Origin: Aalborg-AAW-1 sp964458335
Lineage (GTDB): Bacteria; Patescibacteriota; Gracilibacteria; Absconditabacterales; Absconditicoccaceae
Length of the DNA: 64,000 bases
Assembly (NCBI GenBank): GCA_964458335.1
Contig: CAYWIJ010000001.1
Coordinates: 1 to 64,000 of the forward strand
Direction: 5' to 3'
A program made the position numbers and the translations under genes. The notes below the pieces were generated by a model. It was given only the letters and a program-made list of their open reading frames with translations. It did not search any database and had not been told where the DNA came from. Below, one piece after another: positions 18,904 through 30,862 of the stretch; position 1 is the stretch's first letter, and each line of letters starts with the position of its first letter.

Positions 18904-19512
18904 ATGTGAAATCAAAAACAAATATTAATAGTTCATGGTGGTGATACATATAAGAATTATAGCAGTTTCTTAGAATCCTTAAATAATAAAATAATTAATT
19001 TAGATTGGATTGTATCTAGGAGAGATTGGAAAAATGAAATACAAAATCAATTATGAGATAGATTTCTTGTATATACTCCTCAAATGCCTAATAAACAAAA
19101 TGCAAAATATAAAGAACGAAAAATATTATTTGAAAAAATAATTGATAAAATAGGAGATAACTTTATCTTAATTTGACATTCTTTATGAGCTAAATTTATA
19201 GTTAAATATTTATCAGAAAATACAATATATAAAAAAATAGATAAAACATTATTATTGGGTACCCCATTTGATAATGAAATGGAAGCAGATGATTTAAATT
19301 GATTTATGAGAAAATGAAGTCTACAAAAATTTAGTAAGCAGGCTGGTAAAATATATTTTTATCATAGTGAAGATGATTTTGCTGTTCCATTTAGTCATCT
19401 AACAAAATATCAAAAAGCATTACCTTATGCAAACTTTAGAATTATGAAAGATAGAAATCATTTTTTACAAGAAATAGTTCCAGAATTAAATTTTGATATT
19501 TTATATTGATAA
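18904..19512 (+). CDS. alpha/beta hydrolase, RBBP9/YdeN-like (202 aa)
   Basis: Starts MGNQKQILIVHGGDTYKNY (HGG oxyanion region). The nucleophile elbow GHSLGAKFIVKYL has both glycines of GHSLG written as TGA. The acid is in SEDDFAVPF and the catalytic histidine in RNHFLQE. Size and HGG/GHSLG layout fit small serine hydrolases of the RBBP9/YdeN type. Substrate unknown. It is the first gene to the right of the phage element; the stop is TAA after a TGA glycine. Confidence 0.75.
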
Positions 19513-19633
19513 TTAAATTATTATGAAGAGTGATATTTTAAATAATATCATAATGAAAAAGATTGGGATAGATAATATTAAGAATTATAAAATATAATGA
19601 ATTATTACGTATTAGCTGACAGTTATTTTAGTT

Positions 19634-21164
19634 ATGAGAGAAAAGTGTATGAAATTTACGACTATTGTGTTTGGGTGTCAGATGAATTATTCTGATACGG
19701 CAAGAATCAAATCGGTGTTACAAAATTGTCATCGAGATTACGTAGAAACTATTGATGAAGCTGATGTGGTGATTTTTGATACCTGTTCTGTACGCCAAAA
19801 GTCTGAAGATAAAGTGACAGGAAAACTGATGGAAATTCCGTCAGATAAGAAGGTTTGGGTCACAGGTTGTATGATCCAGCACAATCTTCGTAATACCGTT
19901 GTCCAGAGAAGAACGAAAGGAAAAGCTGTAAAATGACTTATGTGAGTNNNNNNNNNNAGGTAATTTTGTAGGAACAGTTGAGACTGTCGATCCTAATATC
20001 ATCGGGTTATCAAATATGGAGATTGAAGAATTCCGTCCAAAACCTGGTGCTGAAGATAATGTTGTCTACATCAATCATGCATTCAATCCTATGTTCCATA
20101 AGATTAATAAATCGTGGAAGAATGTAGAGTTATTTTTTCGTATTGATGATACAGGTTTTCTTCCACTTATGATGAAAAGAATAGGTTATGAAGTACAGTA
20201 TGATGGAGAGCTGACGAACGAATACACGTCCATACTTCCCGAGGGGACCACTACTCTCCTCACCAGTCAGAAAAAAACTGCTTTCGTGCCTATTAGTACT
20301 GGGTGTAATCAATTCTGTGCATATTGTATCGTACCATATGCGAGAGGTATGGAAAAGAATATGAATTCTGATCAGATTCTTGGTGAGGTACAACATCATA
20401 TTGATGCTGGAATTCAAGAGATTACTTTACTTGGACAAATTGTGAATAAATATCCGAACTTTGATCAACTCTGTAGTGATATTCTTGCTTTACCATGAGA
20501 TCTTCAGTGGTTACGTTATACATCTCCTTATCCGACATTTTATAGCGACAAACTCCTCTCTCTGCATGAAACTGAGGAGCGTATGTGTCCGCATATTCAT
20601 ATGCCTCTACAGTCGTGAAGTACAGCAGTTTTGAAAAAGATGTTTCGTGGATATACTCGTGAACAGTATATTGAATTTGTTGATAAGATTAGAAGCTTGA
20701 AAAGAGATATTTCTCTGACAACAGATGTGATAGTATGATTTACAGACGAGACAGAAGAAGACTTTCAACAGACACTGAATTTGGTCGAATATGCGAGATT
20801 TGATATGATTTATATTGGTATCTATTCTGTCCGTCCTGGTACCTATGCTGCTCGTAAGTATGAAGATAATATCCCCAAAGAAGTAAAACATGATCGTCGA
20901 AATAGACTGAATGAATTACTTAAAAAAATCTCTTCAGAAAACAATGCAAAAGAGGTTGGAAATATCAGAACTGTCATGTTAATTAAAAAAGAAATACTTT
21001 CTAATACTAAAGTGCAATATACAGGATATACAGACAATCAGAAACAGATAAAAATTCTTTATAAAGTATATGAATCCTCTGCCCCAGTCTTAGGAAGTTT
21101 TGTAAAAGTAAAAATTATTGATAGTAAACAGTTTGTGCTTATGGGTGAAATTATAGGAAGTTAA
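19634..21164 (+). CDS. miaB: MiaB-type methylthiotransferase, interrupted by an assembly gap
   Basis: Radical-SAM enzyme that adds a 2-methylthio group to i6A37 of tRNAs. The N-terminal domain has FGCQMNYSD, DTCSVRQKSEDKV and VTGCM (three cluster cysteines). The SAM domain has ISTGCNQFCAYCIVPYARG and HMPLQSGS; the C-terminus ends in a TRAM-like domain. Ten N at 19948-19957 interrupt it, and the frame differs on the two sides, so true gap length is not 10. An extra segment of about 90 residues lies between the gap and the radical-SAM cysteines (includes FRIDDTGFLPLMMKRIG). TGA glycines occur on both sides (LPGDLQW). Confidence 0.9.
19948..19957. other. assembly gap (10 N)
   Basis: Ten undetermined bases inside miaB. 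The reading frame before and after is offset, so the gap is a placeholder and the gene need not be frameshifted. Confidence 0.98.
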
Positions 21165-21253
21165 GGGTTGATATTTTATATTATTTAAAATATATTGACT
21201 TTTATAATAAAATGATTATATATAATATATAATAAAACCTAAAATTTAAAACA

Positions 21254-21799
21254 ATGAAAAAATTGTCTATGTTGGTTGTCTTGATGATGACCTTGAGTGT
21301 AACTCATGTTATGGCTCAAAAATTACAGATTATTAAACATGAATCTGCTCAGGAACCTGTTATTCTGTTCATTGATGAAAGTGAATGTAATGTACAAGTT
21401 ACTGATGTTGTGCGGACTGATATCTGTGAGAGAGAAGATAACAGTTATGTTATTAACTATTTCGGCAATGAAGGTCATATGACTTTGATTGACGAAAAAG
21501 GGAAAAGAGCTCGTAAAATTCAACTCTTGCAGTTTAATATGGTCAGTAAGAAAGTTCTTAGAAGTGAACAATCTTCTTTGACTGATTATGCTCAGTTAGC
21601 TGAACAACAGTTTGACAGAGAAGTCGAATTGATTTACATTGATAAAAGTGATCAATGTGTTAAGAGTTACTATTTAGTTCTATCGGGATTTAGTTTTCTT
21701 GATCAGAACCAAATTAGACTGAAAGTTTACAGTGAAGGAGAACTCATATTGACTTCTGTACAAAAAAAATTATGGGAGTTAATTTATAAAAATTTTTAA
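21254..21799 (+). CDS. secreted protein of unknown function (181 aa)
   Basis: Clear signal peptide MKKLSMLVVLMMTLSVTHVM-AQ, then a soluble, charged, beta-rich domain (ELIYIDKSDQCVKSYYLVLS). No TGA codon. A terminator follows directly at 21805. No family recognised. Confidence 0.7.
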   Translation: MKKLSMLVVLMMTLSVTHVMAQKLQIIKHESAQEPVILFIDESECNVQVTDVVRTDICEREDNSYVINYFGNEGHMTLIDEKGKRARKIQLLQFNMVSKKVLRSEQSSLTDYAQLAEQQFDREVELIYIDKSDQCVKSYYLVLSGFSFLDQNQIRLKVYSEGELILTSVQKKLWELIYKNF

Positions 21800-21804
21800 T
21801 TTTT

Positions 21805-21830
21805 AAAGCCTGAATATATCCAGGCTTTTT
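21805..21830 (+). terminator. rho-independent terminator
   Basis: AAAGCCTG-loop-CAGGCTTTTT directly after the secreted-protein gene. Confidence 0.85.
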
Positions 21831-22026
21831 GCTATCATAAATTTTACTTACTTTCTCTATAAGTAACGCTTTCATAAAATATATTGAGAAATAGTATTAA
21901 TTTTTGTTAATATAGTTACTTTTCTTTGTTTCATAAAAAAGGAATTCATCTTGTATAGTTGTTAGAATTTCCTATACTGATCACTAATAGTTATTATTCT
22001 TTTATTATTGGTTATCATCTTGTTTC

Positions 22027-22560
22027 ATGAATATAGAAAAGCTTTTTGGATCAAAAACTAAGTCTGATATTCTTAAATATTTGATTTTTCGTAGACAATG
22101 AGTTTCTATGAGGGCTTTAGAGGCTGAAATTTGATGGACTTTCCCAGCTATTAAAAAACAAGTAGATTCATTGCATGAAGCGGGTATTATCGAAATTGAT
22201 AAAGATCAAAATAAATGGTCTATTATAATAAATGAACAGGTACAGAAAATATTAAGAAATCTTTTCCTCTTTGGATTAAAAAATGATATCGTATGACTTC
22301 TTCAAGAACACGAATTTATTATTAAAGATCACTATTTTGGTAAGGTATTCGGCTACGATATTGAAACAGATATTGTTATTGTTTATCAAAATTGTGAAAA
22401 AGAATTGCTTGATGTATTGAAAACACAGATTAGTGAAATCTTTCGCTTGTATAGTATAGAGATGGCATATGTAACATTTTTATCTGCTGGTGAATGGCAG
22501 AAGCGTTATCAACTTGCTGATAAATTTGTATTATCAGTGTTGAGAGTACATTCTTTATAA
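22027..22560 (+). CDS. winged-helix regulator with nucleotidyltransferase-like domain (177 aa)
   Basis: MNIEKLFGSKTKSDILKYLI opens an N-terminal winged helix (ArsR-like: MRALEAEIGWTFPAIKKQVD then LHEAGIIEID). The C-terminal half (GKVFGYDIETDIVIVYQ) resembles a nucleotidyltransferase fold but lacks a clear GS-DxD pair. Similar HTH-NTase proteins are common and mostly uncharacterised. Four TGA glycines. Confidence 0.5.
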
Positions 22561-22679
22561 GAGTAAAAGAGGTATAAGAAGTAATAAAAGTAAAAGTGTA
22601 TTTGTTACCCACTGTTGTTTGATATCTTTGTTACTTCTGCTATTCTGTTGTTTCTTTTGGTGTTTATCGTTCATTGTCT

Positions 22680-23393
22680 ATGTCTACCACCCACTTTCAG
22701 TCAGATATTCTTCCTTCTCCTTTCGTAATAGCTGATCAAGTCATTAATTCATTAGTGTATGGATCATTTTTTGAGGAACCTACTGCTCTGCTCAAATATT
22801 TTCTCGTACCAAAGACAGTGCGGTGAACATCAAAATCATATTTATTATGATCATTATATTCATATTTACAATTGGTGCAAGAATATAATATGATAGTATA
22901 TATTTGGCAAGAAAAAATAAAAATTCCTATGCTATCTGGTGATGATGGTGTAGAATATGTACTGGGGAAAAAGATAACATATGCTCATATACCACTTGAA
23001 AATATATTAGATTTTGATTATCAGACCGATATAAATTTTGCTATGGATAATGAGTTCCGATCTCAACATTTGACTTATCAGAGTATTCTTGGTATGAAAG
23101 TGATTCCTTTGTGTTTACCTGAAGATTGGTTAACGGTTCCAGCTCATAGAATATTGTTGACGCAATTGCTCGATAATTTCGATAAGAAGAAAATAGCATG
23201 TGTATTGATTGATGATTTTGAAATTGAAGAAAATGATAGCCAAACTGATATGTTGGCGGATCGTGACTCTCTTAGTGACTTTTATAATCAATTTATACAA
23301 GGTCGTGGTCAAGAATCTCATCTTTTGGCTATTCAACCTTGTACTGATGAGGAAGATATGAAGTCATCGTGGTGAGTATTGGGCGGTATATAA
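22680..23393 (+). CDS. hypothetical protein (237 aa)
   Basis: Begins MSTTHFQSDILPSPFVIADQ; soluble, with an acidic C-terminal third (DFEIEENDSQTDMLADRD). TGA codons near residues 52, 60 and 232 are read through; stop TAA at 23391. It precedes secE on the same strand by about 100 bp. No family recognised. Confidence 0.6.
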
Positions 23394-23490
23394 GAGAGAG
23401 AAAAAGATGAAAAAAGCTTGTATTCTGACCAAAAAATATGTATAGTGAGATGTTTTGAGTAATTTTACTTCTTTTTTTTGTGAATTGATT

Positions 23491-23823
23491 ATGATGAAAG
23501 CGTTTTATGATAGTTTAGAGACTTTACAAAAAGTACAATTTGCCACAAAGAGAGATTATGTTAATCTTGGGTTGGGTGTGCTAGTTGCTATTGTAGTTTT
23601 TGGTGCATTCTTTATTGGTGTAGATACTATTTGGTCTGGATTATATAAAACATTCTATACTGGTATGAAGGGAGATGTTTCTGTTGAACAAGCTTTGCAA
23701 AATACGACAGCTTTAACAGACGAAGAAACAACAGGATCACTTTTGGATAGTGTAGATCTTTCTGGAGTACAAGTCATAACTGATGATGGTACATCTGGAG
23801 GCGTTAGTGTTGATGTTGAATAA
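23491..23823 (+). CDS. secE: preprotein translocase subunit SecE (110 aa)
   Basis: Small essential membrane subunit of the SecYEG channel. SLETLQKVQFATKRDYVNLG is the conserved amphipathic segment before the TM helix (LGVLVAIVVFGAFFIGVDTI). An acidic tail of ~50 residues (ALTDEETTGSLLDSVDL) is an unusual extension. Start ATG-ATG at 23491; a TTG 12 codons upstream is possible. Linkage to nusG-rplK-rplA is the usual bacterial order and supports the call. Confidence 0.85.
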   Translation: MMKAFYDSLETLQKVQFATKRDYVNLGLGVLVAIVVFGAFFIGVDTIWSGLYKTFYTGMKGDVSVEQALQNTTALTDEETTGSLLDSVDLSGVQVITDDGTSGGVSVDVE

Positions 23824-23975
23824 TATAGAGAATGAGCAAATAAGCGATCTTATGAAGTAATCAATTAGCTTAGCGATTTGGTAAGACGGTAATCAGGAGA
23901 ACTACAGTAATTTATAATTTACCATTTATAATTCACTGTTACAAAAAATTTATTTTAATAAAAAACTATTTTTTC

Positions 23976-24554
23976 ATGGCTACTATCACACAAGCAGAAA
24001 TTAAAAAACAAATAGAAGATAAAGATTATAAATGGTATTGTCTGAGTGTTGTTGCGGGACAAGAAGGACTTGTTGTAGAGAATCTTATTGAAAGAGTAAA
24101 AAAACAATGACTTGAAGAGGATATTGTTGATTACTACTACCCTGTTGTTACTGAGACTAAGATAGGGAAAACAAAGACAACAATTAAAGAAGTAAAACTC
24201 TATCCTGGATATGTCTTTGTAAGATCAAGAATGAATGATAAGATTTGGTACGTGGTTCGTAATACACCAGGAGTTCGTATTATTGTAGGAGCAGAAACAC
24301 ATCCTGTACCAGTCACTGATATAGAGCTTGAGAATATCAAAAAACAAGTGATTGAACAAAGTGAAAGATCAAGCCTTGTTATTCCATATAAGATTGGTGA
24401 TTTAGTGACATTGAAAGATGGTAATTTTGTAGGAGCTGTAGGAGCTGTAAGAGAAATTGATATTGAAAAAGGAACTCTTGTAGTAAATATTGAGATGCTT
24501 GGTCGTATGACACCTGTAATGATAAGTTTTGATAAAGTAGAGCTTGTACAATAG
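23976..24554 (+). CDS. nusG: transcription termination/antitermination factor NusG (192 aa)
   Basis: Binds RNA polymerase and stimulates elongation. NGN domain: WYCLSVVAGQEG, VKLYPGYVFVR, WYVVRNTPGVRIIVG. C-terminal KOW domain: IGDLVTLKDGNFVGAVGAVR. One TGA glycine (KKQGLEED). Normal length. Upstream of rplK. Confidence 0.96.
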
Positions 24555-24574
24555 TATTTCTTTTATCTTTTTTC

Positions 24575-25255
24575 ATGAGATTGATGACATCAAATGAAAA
24601 ACCTATTATTCTGGTAGTAGTCACGTTTTTTCTTGCTTTGATCTTAGTGTATATTGTATATTTCCGTGTGCAATCTGCTAAAAATGATTCTGAACAATGA
24701 GATATTCATTCTATTGTAACAGAATCAGGTAGTCAGTTCGCTTCTAGTGATTTTGGCACTGGGCAAAATATGAATATAATTACTGGCGATAGTCTTATTA
24801 CTACTGATCTTTCGTCACATGAAATTAAGATTAGAGAATTAGCAAGTGTAGGAATTAGACCTTGGTATTCTTCTCTTTCTCTCGCTGATCAATTGGGAAT
24901 TAAAATTCTCTATGCATTTACTGATGAATATGATATTCAATATGGATATCTTGGAACAGGATCTGCATTGAATGATTTGGCTTCTACAGTAAGGAGATTA
25001 TGATGAAATGTGCTTGCAATTGAGACGAGAAATGATATACTAGAGAATCTTTTACGGTGAGATCGTATCTCATTTGTGAACATACCTGGTACCACATTTG
25101 TTCAACAGTGAACTGTACAACAAAAGCTTCTTGTGGCTATGATCGTCCAAATGGGCGAAGATAGATGGTTTATCCAATCACCTATTGATCAGTATTATGC
25201 TCATAAAGCAGAAATGAAATCATATTTTGAAAAAATTTATGATAAAGTCTGGTAA
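24575..25255 (+). CDS. membrane-anchored protein of unknown function (226 aa)
   Basis: MRLMTSNEKPIILVVVTFFL starts an N-terminal TM anchor (to about residue 32), then an extracytoplasmic domain with DQLGIKILYAFTDEYDIQYG and IVQMGEDRWFIQSPIDQYY. Several TGA glycines, two in a row at ~25003. It sits between nusG and rplK, an insertion in an otherwise standard ribosomal block. Confidence 0.6.
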
Positions 25256-25291
25256 AAGTTATATATTTTGTAATGTAATTCGTTATTTATT

Positions 25292-25738
25292 ATGGCAAAA
25301 CAATTATCTAAAATACTAACTCTTGAGGTTGTTGCTGGTAAAGCTGCACCGAATCCTCCACTTGGACCTATGCTTGGATCAAATGGAGTAAATATTGGAC
25401 AATTTATCCAAGAATTTAATGGAAAAACTATGGAGCATATGCAACAATTTGCTCCTATTGATGTAAAAATTAAGGCAAAACTTTCGCTTTATTCAGATAG
25501 ATCTTTTGATGTTGAAATCATAGGACCTGTTACTTCAAATCTTATTCTGTGGAAATTAAAACAAAAAGTAGGTTCTGGTGAACCAAATAAGAAAAAAATA
25601 GGATCTCTTACGCAAGCTGATCTTGAAGAAATTGCTACTATCAAAAAATGATGTGGAGATATGAATACGGATAGTATCGAATCTATTATAAAATCTGTTG
25701 CAGGTACTGCAAAAAATATGGGAGTTACCGTTGCTTAG
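25292..25738 (+). CDS. rplK: 50S ribosomal protein L11 (148 aa)
   Basis: Binds 23S rRNA at the GTPase centre. MAKQLSKILTLEVVAGKAAP, NPPLGPMLGSNGVNIGQFI and the C-terminal GSGEPNKKKIGSLTQ and SIIKSVAGTAKNMGV are diagnostic. One TGA glycine (IKKGCGDMN). Confidence 0.97.
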
Positions 25739-25760
25739 TCTATCTATTATTATTTACATT

Positions 25761-25829
25761 GTCACGCTGAGGAATCGAAGCGTCCAGTAGTGATTGTGAC
25801 TGGATCCTTCACATTCGTTCGGGATGACG
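25761..25829. repeat. dispersed palindromic repeat between rplK and rplA
   Basis: From GTCACGCTGA to CGGGATGACG, with inner GGAATCGAAGCGTCC / GGATCCTTCACATTCG arms. Same family as 4584-4724. Confidence 0.6.
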
Positions 25830-25890
25830 AACCGGGAGATAGATTGTTTTATCGTTTGTACCGATTTTATTATTATATTATTATACCATT

Positions 25891-26571
25891 ATGGCAAAGA
25901 AATCTAAAAAGTATCTAGAAATATCTAAATTAGTAGATAAAAAGAAACAATATAGTGTAGCTGAAGCTGCTGAATTAGTAACAAAACTTGGATATACAAA
26001 ATTTGTACCATCTATTGAGATTGCAGTTAAAACATTTGCAAATCCTAAATATAATGACCAAGTAATTAGAGCAACGACATCTCTTCCACATGGTAATGGA
26101 AAAACCGTTAAAGTTGCTGTTTATACTTCTGAAGATAAAATTGATGAAGTAAAGAAAGCTGGTGCTGATATTGTAGGATCTAGTGATCTTCTTGCAGATA
26201 TTGAGAAAGGAAATATGAATTTTGATATCTTGGTAACATCTCCTGATCTTATGAAAGATCTTGCAAAAGTTGCAAAAGCTCTTGGGCCAAAAGGACTTAT
26301 GCCAAATCCAAAAGCTGGTACTGTTGCAGTTGATCTTCTTGGGGCTGTAGCTGAGATTAAAAAAGGTAGATTTGAATTTAAACTTGATAAAACAGGTAAT
26401 ATTCATGCTACTGTAGGTAAGGCTAATTTCTCAGTTGAACAACTTTCAGAAAATATTGAATCATTTATTTCAGCCATCAATGCTCACAAACCAGCAGGAG
26501 TAAAAGGTAAACTTATCAAAAAAATTGTCATCGCTCCAACTATGGGGCCTGGTATAGTTATTGCATTATAA
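25891..26571 (+). CDS. rplA: 50S ribosomal protein L1 (226 aa)
   Basis: Forms the L1 stalk at the E site. KSKKYLEISKLVDKKKQYSV at the start, LPHGNGKTVKVAVY, ALGPKGLMPNPKAGTVAVD and HKPAGVKGKLIKKIVIAPTM at the end. No TGA codon at all although glycines are frequent. Confidence 0.97.
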   Translation: MAKKSKKYLEISKLVDKKKQYSVAEAAELVTKLGYTKFVPSIEIAVKTFANPKYNDQVIRATTSLPHGNGKTVKVAVYTSEDKIDEVKKAGADIVGSSDLLADIEKGNMNFDILVTSPDLMKDLAKVAKALGPKGLMPNPKAGTVAVDLLGAVAEIKKGRFEFKLDKTGNIHATVGKANFSVEQLSENIESFISAINAHKPAGVKGKLIKKIVIAPTMGPGIVIAL

Positions 26572-26591
26572 TTTATAAAATTTTATAAAAA

Positions 26592-26627
26592 AAAGACTCC
26601 CCTTCCTAATATGGTGGGAGTTTTTTT
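26592..26627 (+). terminator. terminator of the rplK-rplA block
   Basis: ACTCCC/GGGAGT stem (26596-26601 and 26616-26621) followed by seven T. Confidence 0.8.
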
Positions 26628-26698
26628 ATGTAAAGGATGGAGATTGAATCCGTCCCTACGAAAGGTGTATTTTTAATATTTCATTCTTTATTATGCTA

Positions 26699-26727
26699 TT
26701 AGACCCTTCGTTATCATTCAGGATGAC
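26699..26727. repeat. partial dispersed repeat
   Basis: Ends in CATTCAGGATGACAGG, matching one arm of the palindromic family. The interval 26628-26771 has no other feature. Confidence 0.45.
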
Positions 26728-26771
26728 AGGTCGATTGCTAATACCTAATTTCAACTCTATACTTTACACTT

Positions 26772-29183
26772 TTAACTGTTGTTGTGTGTTCTCATAAGCA
26801 TGAGCATAACCCATCATCTGAGTTCTTGAAGATTTGGATTATCATTTGTAATAATACCATGATCTTTGAGAACTTGTAAATGACGACTATAATAATTGAT
26901 TCACTCCATATTATAGGTACTTCCATAGAGCACTCTCGATAAGATTGTGGCTAACTCTGCTCTAGTTACTAATCCATTAGGATTAAATGTAGTGAGTGGA
27001 TCTCCATTTGCTTTAATACCCATCAGTTGATATTGATAACCAAGAGTGATATAGTTTTGAAGATTAGCCGGTATTCCTGTAAGATCAGAATATGATACTT
27101 GCTCATCTTTGAATTTTTCTTTCCCTAATGATTGAGCATAGACGACAATCATCTTTGCAAGCTCTGCTCTAGTAATCGGACGATCGAGAGCAGCAGATTG
27201 GAGAGAGTCTTGAGTAGTGATACCTTTGAGATAAGCCCAAGTATAAGCATTTCTGAGTTCTTGGGTAGGTGTAATTGGGAGAGATTTTTGTCATTGTGTA
27301 TTTTCTTGAGCTTTATTCTCTTTTTGTTGTATAGGTATTGTATATCATCCTCATGATGATGTACCTATTGTTCATCAAGTAATGGGTGGTAAAGATGCTT
27401 CTATCACACTTACTTTCCTTACGATTTGTATATCAAACCCTCCATGATCAGTATAAGTATAGATAATATAGTGATTTCATACTATAGAAGTATCTACAGT
27501 ATCTGAACTAACTATGATACCACTACCAAGAAGTACATCGTCAAACCTTACACCTGGATCTATCCAGGATTCTCCTTGTTGTATTTGAGAAGATCATAAG
27601 AGTGTAAGAGTAGCTGGCGTATAGATAATACTTATAATTCTTGATCCTATGGCTACTCTGTTGAGTTCATCGATACCTGTATAGATGATAGTATAATCTC
27701 CTGTCATAGTGGTATCGAGGACTGAATAGTCTATAGGATCAATATCACATTGTAGAGCTCCACTGACTATACATTCTGCTCATGGATCGATCGATTCGTC
27801 CCATAATGTATTCAATTCAATGAGTAGTGGATCGAAACCATACAATGCGATAATAGGATAGTCTCACAAAACAGTAACTCTTCTGATAGTAGTGGAAGTA
27901 TTACCTACAAAGTCAGTACTGGTATAGATAATATCGTATACTCATGGTATATTTGTATCAATAACAGTATCTCCACTACTACTTATGCTACAGTTATTTC
28001 CAGATCCATAGCTTCCATCACCATTATCATCACAAAGTAATTCTCGATCAGTAAGTGATACTCATTGACTGATAGTTTCATTGATTACTCCTGATAGTAT
28101 TTCAAGTTCATCATTGTAGATATCTGGAGCAAGATAATCTCACTGTATGATACCATACCATGAATTATTATCGTCAAAGATAAAACTTCAATTTTCTGTG
28201 AGAGAAGGTATAATGGTATAGATTCCATTATTTGAAGAGATAACAGTGCTGAGTGTTACGGTATAAGTAAAATTATCATCATGAGTTATACTACAATCAT
28301 AGCTGTCAATATTTTCAAAAAGACCTTCATCGATATCATCGCAAGTGAGTTGATCAGCACTTTCAATATCAGTGATAATTGTATTAGATTTTATAACAAA
28401 ACTGAGTATATGTCATGAAATATAGTAGGTATCATTAGATCCTGTGATATATGATCCTGTGAGTCACTCTATAGTATAAATTGGTAAAGCCTGGGAGGAG
28501 AAAATACAGGGAGAATTGCCATAAGAAATATTGCTTTTATCCCAATTATTTGGATTGCTGATATCGGCTTGAAAATTAGAACTGAGCATATTAGTATTGA
28601 CACAATTATATTGTATACTATATGTAGATGGAGATATTATTTCTAATGCAGTTGTTCCTAAAATAAGTGGTTTTGGTCTATAAGAAGTATTGGAATCGGG
28701 CTCTCATGAGTTAATCCATATTGTATTTGTTCCGAATCCTAATCCATATAGAAATGAAGAATTGTCAGTATATGAAGTCCCCTGATAGATAAACATGTTA
28801 TCTCTTGCTATTGCTAGGTCAAAACTACCATTACGTACTATTGTTCAAATTCCATTTGGAGAAATTGTTGTTGATGAATTATTCATATTATTTAATCTCA
28901 TAATTGTTCATTTTTCAACTTTTTGAGTAAAAGTAATAGTGATATATCATTCTCCTGTTCTTCGAGAACCTGTACTTGTAATAGCATTATCACTAAAATA
29001 TAGTATGGTACCAGTATCAATATCAACACGAGATACAAATTCTACCATATCACTACCTGTACTACTGGCTGTAATAGGAAAAATATCTCCAGGTTGTAAT
29101 ACAGTGGCTGCAAGACTTATCTGTTGTCGTCAAAGAAGAGAAATCACGATAATTCATAATGCAATAATAATTTTTCTATACAT
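26772..29183 (-). CDS. large surface protein with Ig-like repeats and C-terminal SLH domains (803 aa)
   Basis: N-terminal signal region (MYRKIIIALGIIVISLLGRQ). Next a beta domain with VEFVSRVDIDTGTILYFSDN, reminiscent of lamin-tail-like modules. The middle (~residues 280-640) holds repeated Ig/DUF5011-like units (TMTGDYTIIYTGIDELNRVA; SIVGNHYIIYTYTDHGGFD), then a Gln/Gly linker. The last ~170 residues contain S-layer homology repeats (ITRAELAKMIVVYAQSLGKE; GLVTRAELATILSRVLYG) that usually bind secondary wall polymers. Many TGA glycines. Probably an S-layer-associated adhesin or structural protein. Confidence 0.75.
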
Positions 29184-29296
29184 ATCAACACCTATTATTT
29201 CATAAAATTGTTAAAATAATAATAGTTATTCTTTTTATTATGTCAAAAAATGTAAGTAATTGAAATTATTGGTTAGTGACTTTACTGAAAATTATG

Positions 29297-30508
29297 TTAT
29301 TGTAATCATTGTGTAAATTTATCATCTTTTCGTATATAGGAAGATTTTTGATCTGGTGAGATGAGAACTCCATTGGACTGAATCCACTTTTTTTCTTTCC
29401 CATAGCGTACTATCTGACAATCAATATCTGTTGAATTTGCACAATTTTGTTCTACAGCAGTAAGCTGTTGTTTTATGTATCAGTTTTTTTGAAGACAGGC
29501 AAGAGTTTGTTGACACTCTTGTGATTCACCTTGTTCTCCTGCACTATGAGATGCTTGTGTGATAAGATACAAAGAATATTCACTGACCATTTTTTGAAAT
29601 GCTTTCTCCATCGTGGATTCTAAACTTGCAATCTCGTCAGGATTGAGATTTTTGTTGTTGTTATATTTTTCCATTGCACTACTCCACTGATCATACCATA
29701 AGTAAGCACTTATCTTGTTGTTTCCTATTTTCCCTTCAATCAGAGCAGGCATAGATTTTGTAATAGCTGCTACATTATCATGGAATGCAGCTACTTTATA
29801 ATAAAATGACGCTTTCTCATTATCTGAGAGATAATAATAGTAATTGAATGCTAATGTATGCGCTAATTCACCTCCTTGTGAGCAAGGATATCGATAATTA
29901 GGATCTTTTGTTTCGAGTTTTTCTATAAAGGATTGATAACTCAATTCTTTGATTTTTTGTAACATATCTCTATTACAATAATAACGAATACCTTTCTCTC
30001 AGAGCAAAACAGTATTATCCCAAGAAATAGTGGCATGTATTTGATCTTGGGTCTGTAGAGATGGTACCCCTAAATATTGTAAGATAATATATGGATAATA
30101 TCGTTTTGGTTGAATAGCAAATAAACTTTCAAAACGGTTTGTAATATCACTAGGTTCATTAGTATCTACTTGTTGTGCAATATATTGAATAGCATTGATC
30201 CAACGAAAAGATGATAATATATCTTGTCCAAAAAATCCGTAACAATTACCTTGTCCGTAGGTACATTGATCTTGAAATCTGCTGATACTTGTATCTTTGA
30301 GTGGGCTTGGTTTGCTTGTAGTAAAGTAATTAAAATGATACTCAAAATATCAACCGTCTGGTGCAAGTGACGTTACTCGCTGTCCATGAGAAAGTCAGAG
30401 ATAACTTTTTTTGGTAGTAGAATACATAACATCAAAAATAATTTGACTTATTCGCCAAAAAATTATGAGAACAATAGTAACTATTCCTATTTTCAGATAT
30501 TTTTGCAT
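29297..30508 (-). CDS. membrane-anchored hypothetical protein (403 aa)
   Basis: N-terminal TM (MQKYLKIGIVTIVLIIFWRI), then a helical domain with a Cys-containing region (CTYGQGNCYGFFGQD) and a second half with Tyr-rich and Glu/Gln-rich helices (HTLAFNYYYYLSDNEKASFY). Four or more TGA glycines. Same strand as, and 114 bp upstream of, the SLH protein. No family recognised; a helical-repeat (TPR-like) second half is possible. Confidence 0.55.
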
Positions 30509-30580
30509 TGTATTGGCGAGATAAATTCTTTATAATTTATAATATACATATGTATTTTACTTTTTTACCTGTTATATTCA

Positions 30581-30862
30581 ATGAAAAGTGTAATTATCTT
30601 TATCTTATGAGCTGTAGTTGGAGTTGTTATCTGATGAAAATTATGATATGACTATGTCACAACACAAGTTTCCAATAATATGACTAATATCATTGATACG
30701 GTGATGACTGATGGATTGTGAACTGGCGGACAAGCATTATTAGGTGAATATCAATGACAAGCTCAAGCCCTTGTAGAAGAACAGAAAGTAGCTATTAAAG
30801 AAGAGATTAAATTACAAATAAAAGCGTATTTGATGCAAAAAGTAGATGGATTTTTTAACTAG
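30581..30862 (+). CDS. small membrane-anchored protein (93 aa)
   Basis: MKSVIIFILGAVVGVVIGGK is an N-terminal hydrophobic segment rich in TGA glycines; the rest is helical (VEEQKVAIKEEIKLQIKAYL). It overlaps the start of rnhB by 17 bases, so the two are probably cotranscribed. Function unknown. Confidence 0.6.

Noticed and set aside
23824..23975. tRNA or small RNA between secE and nusG
   Set aside because: No cloverleaf arms or conserved T-loop seen; the sequence resembles the low-complexity spacers elsewhere in the window.
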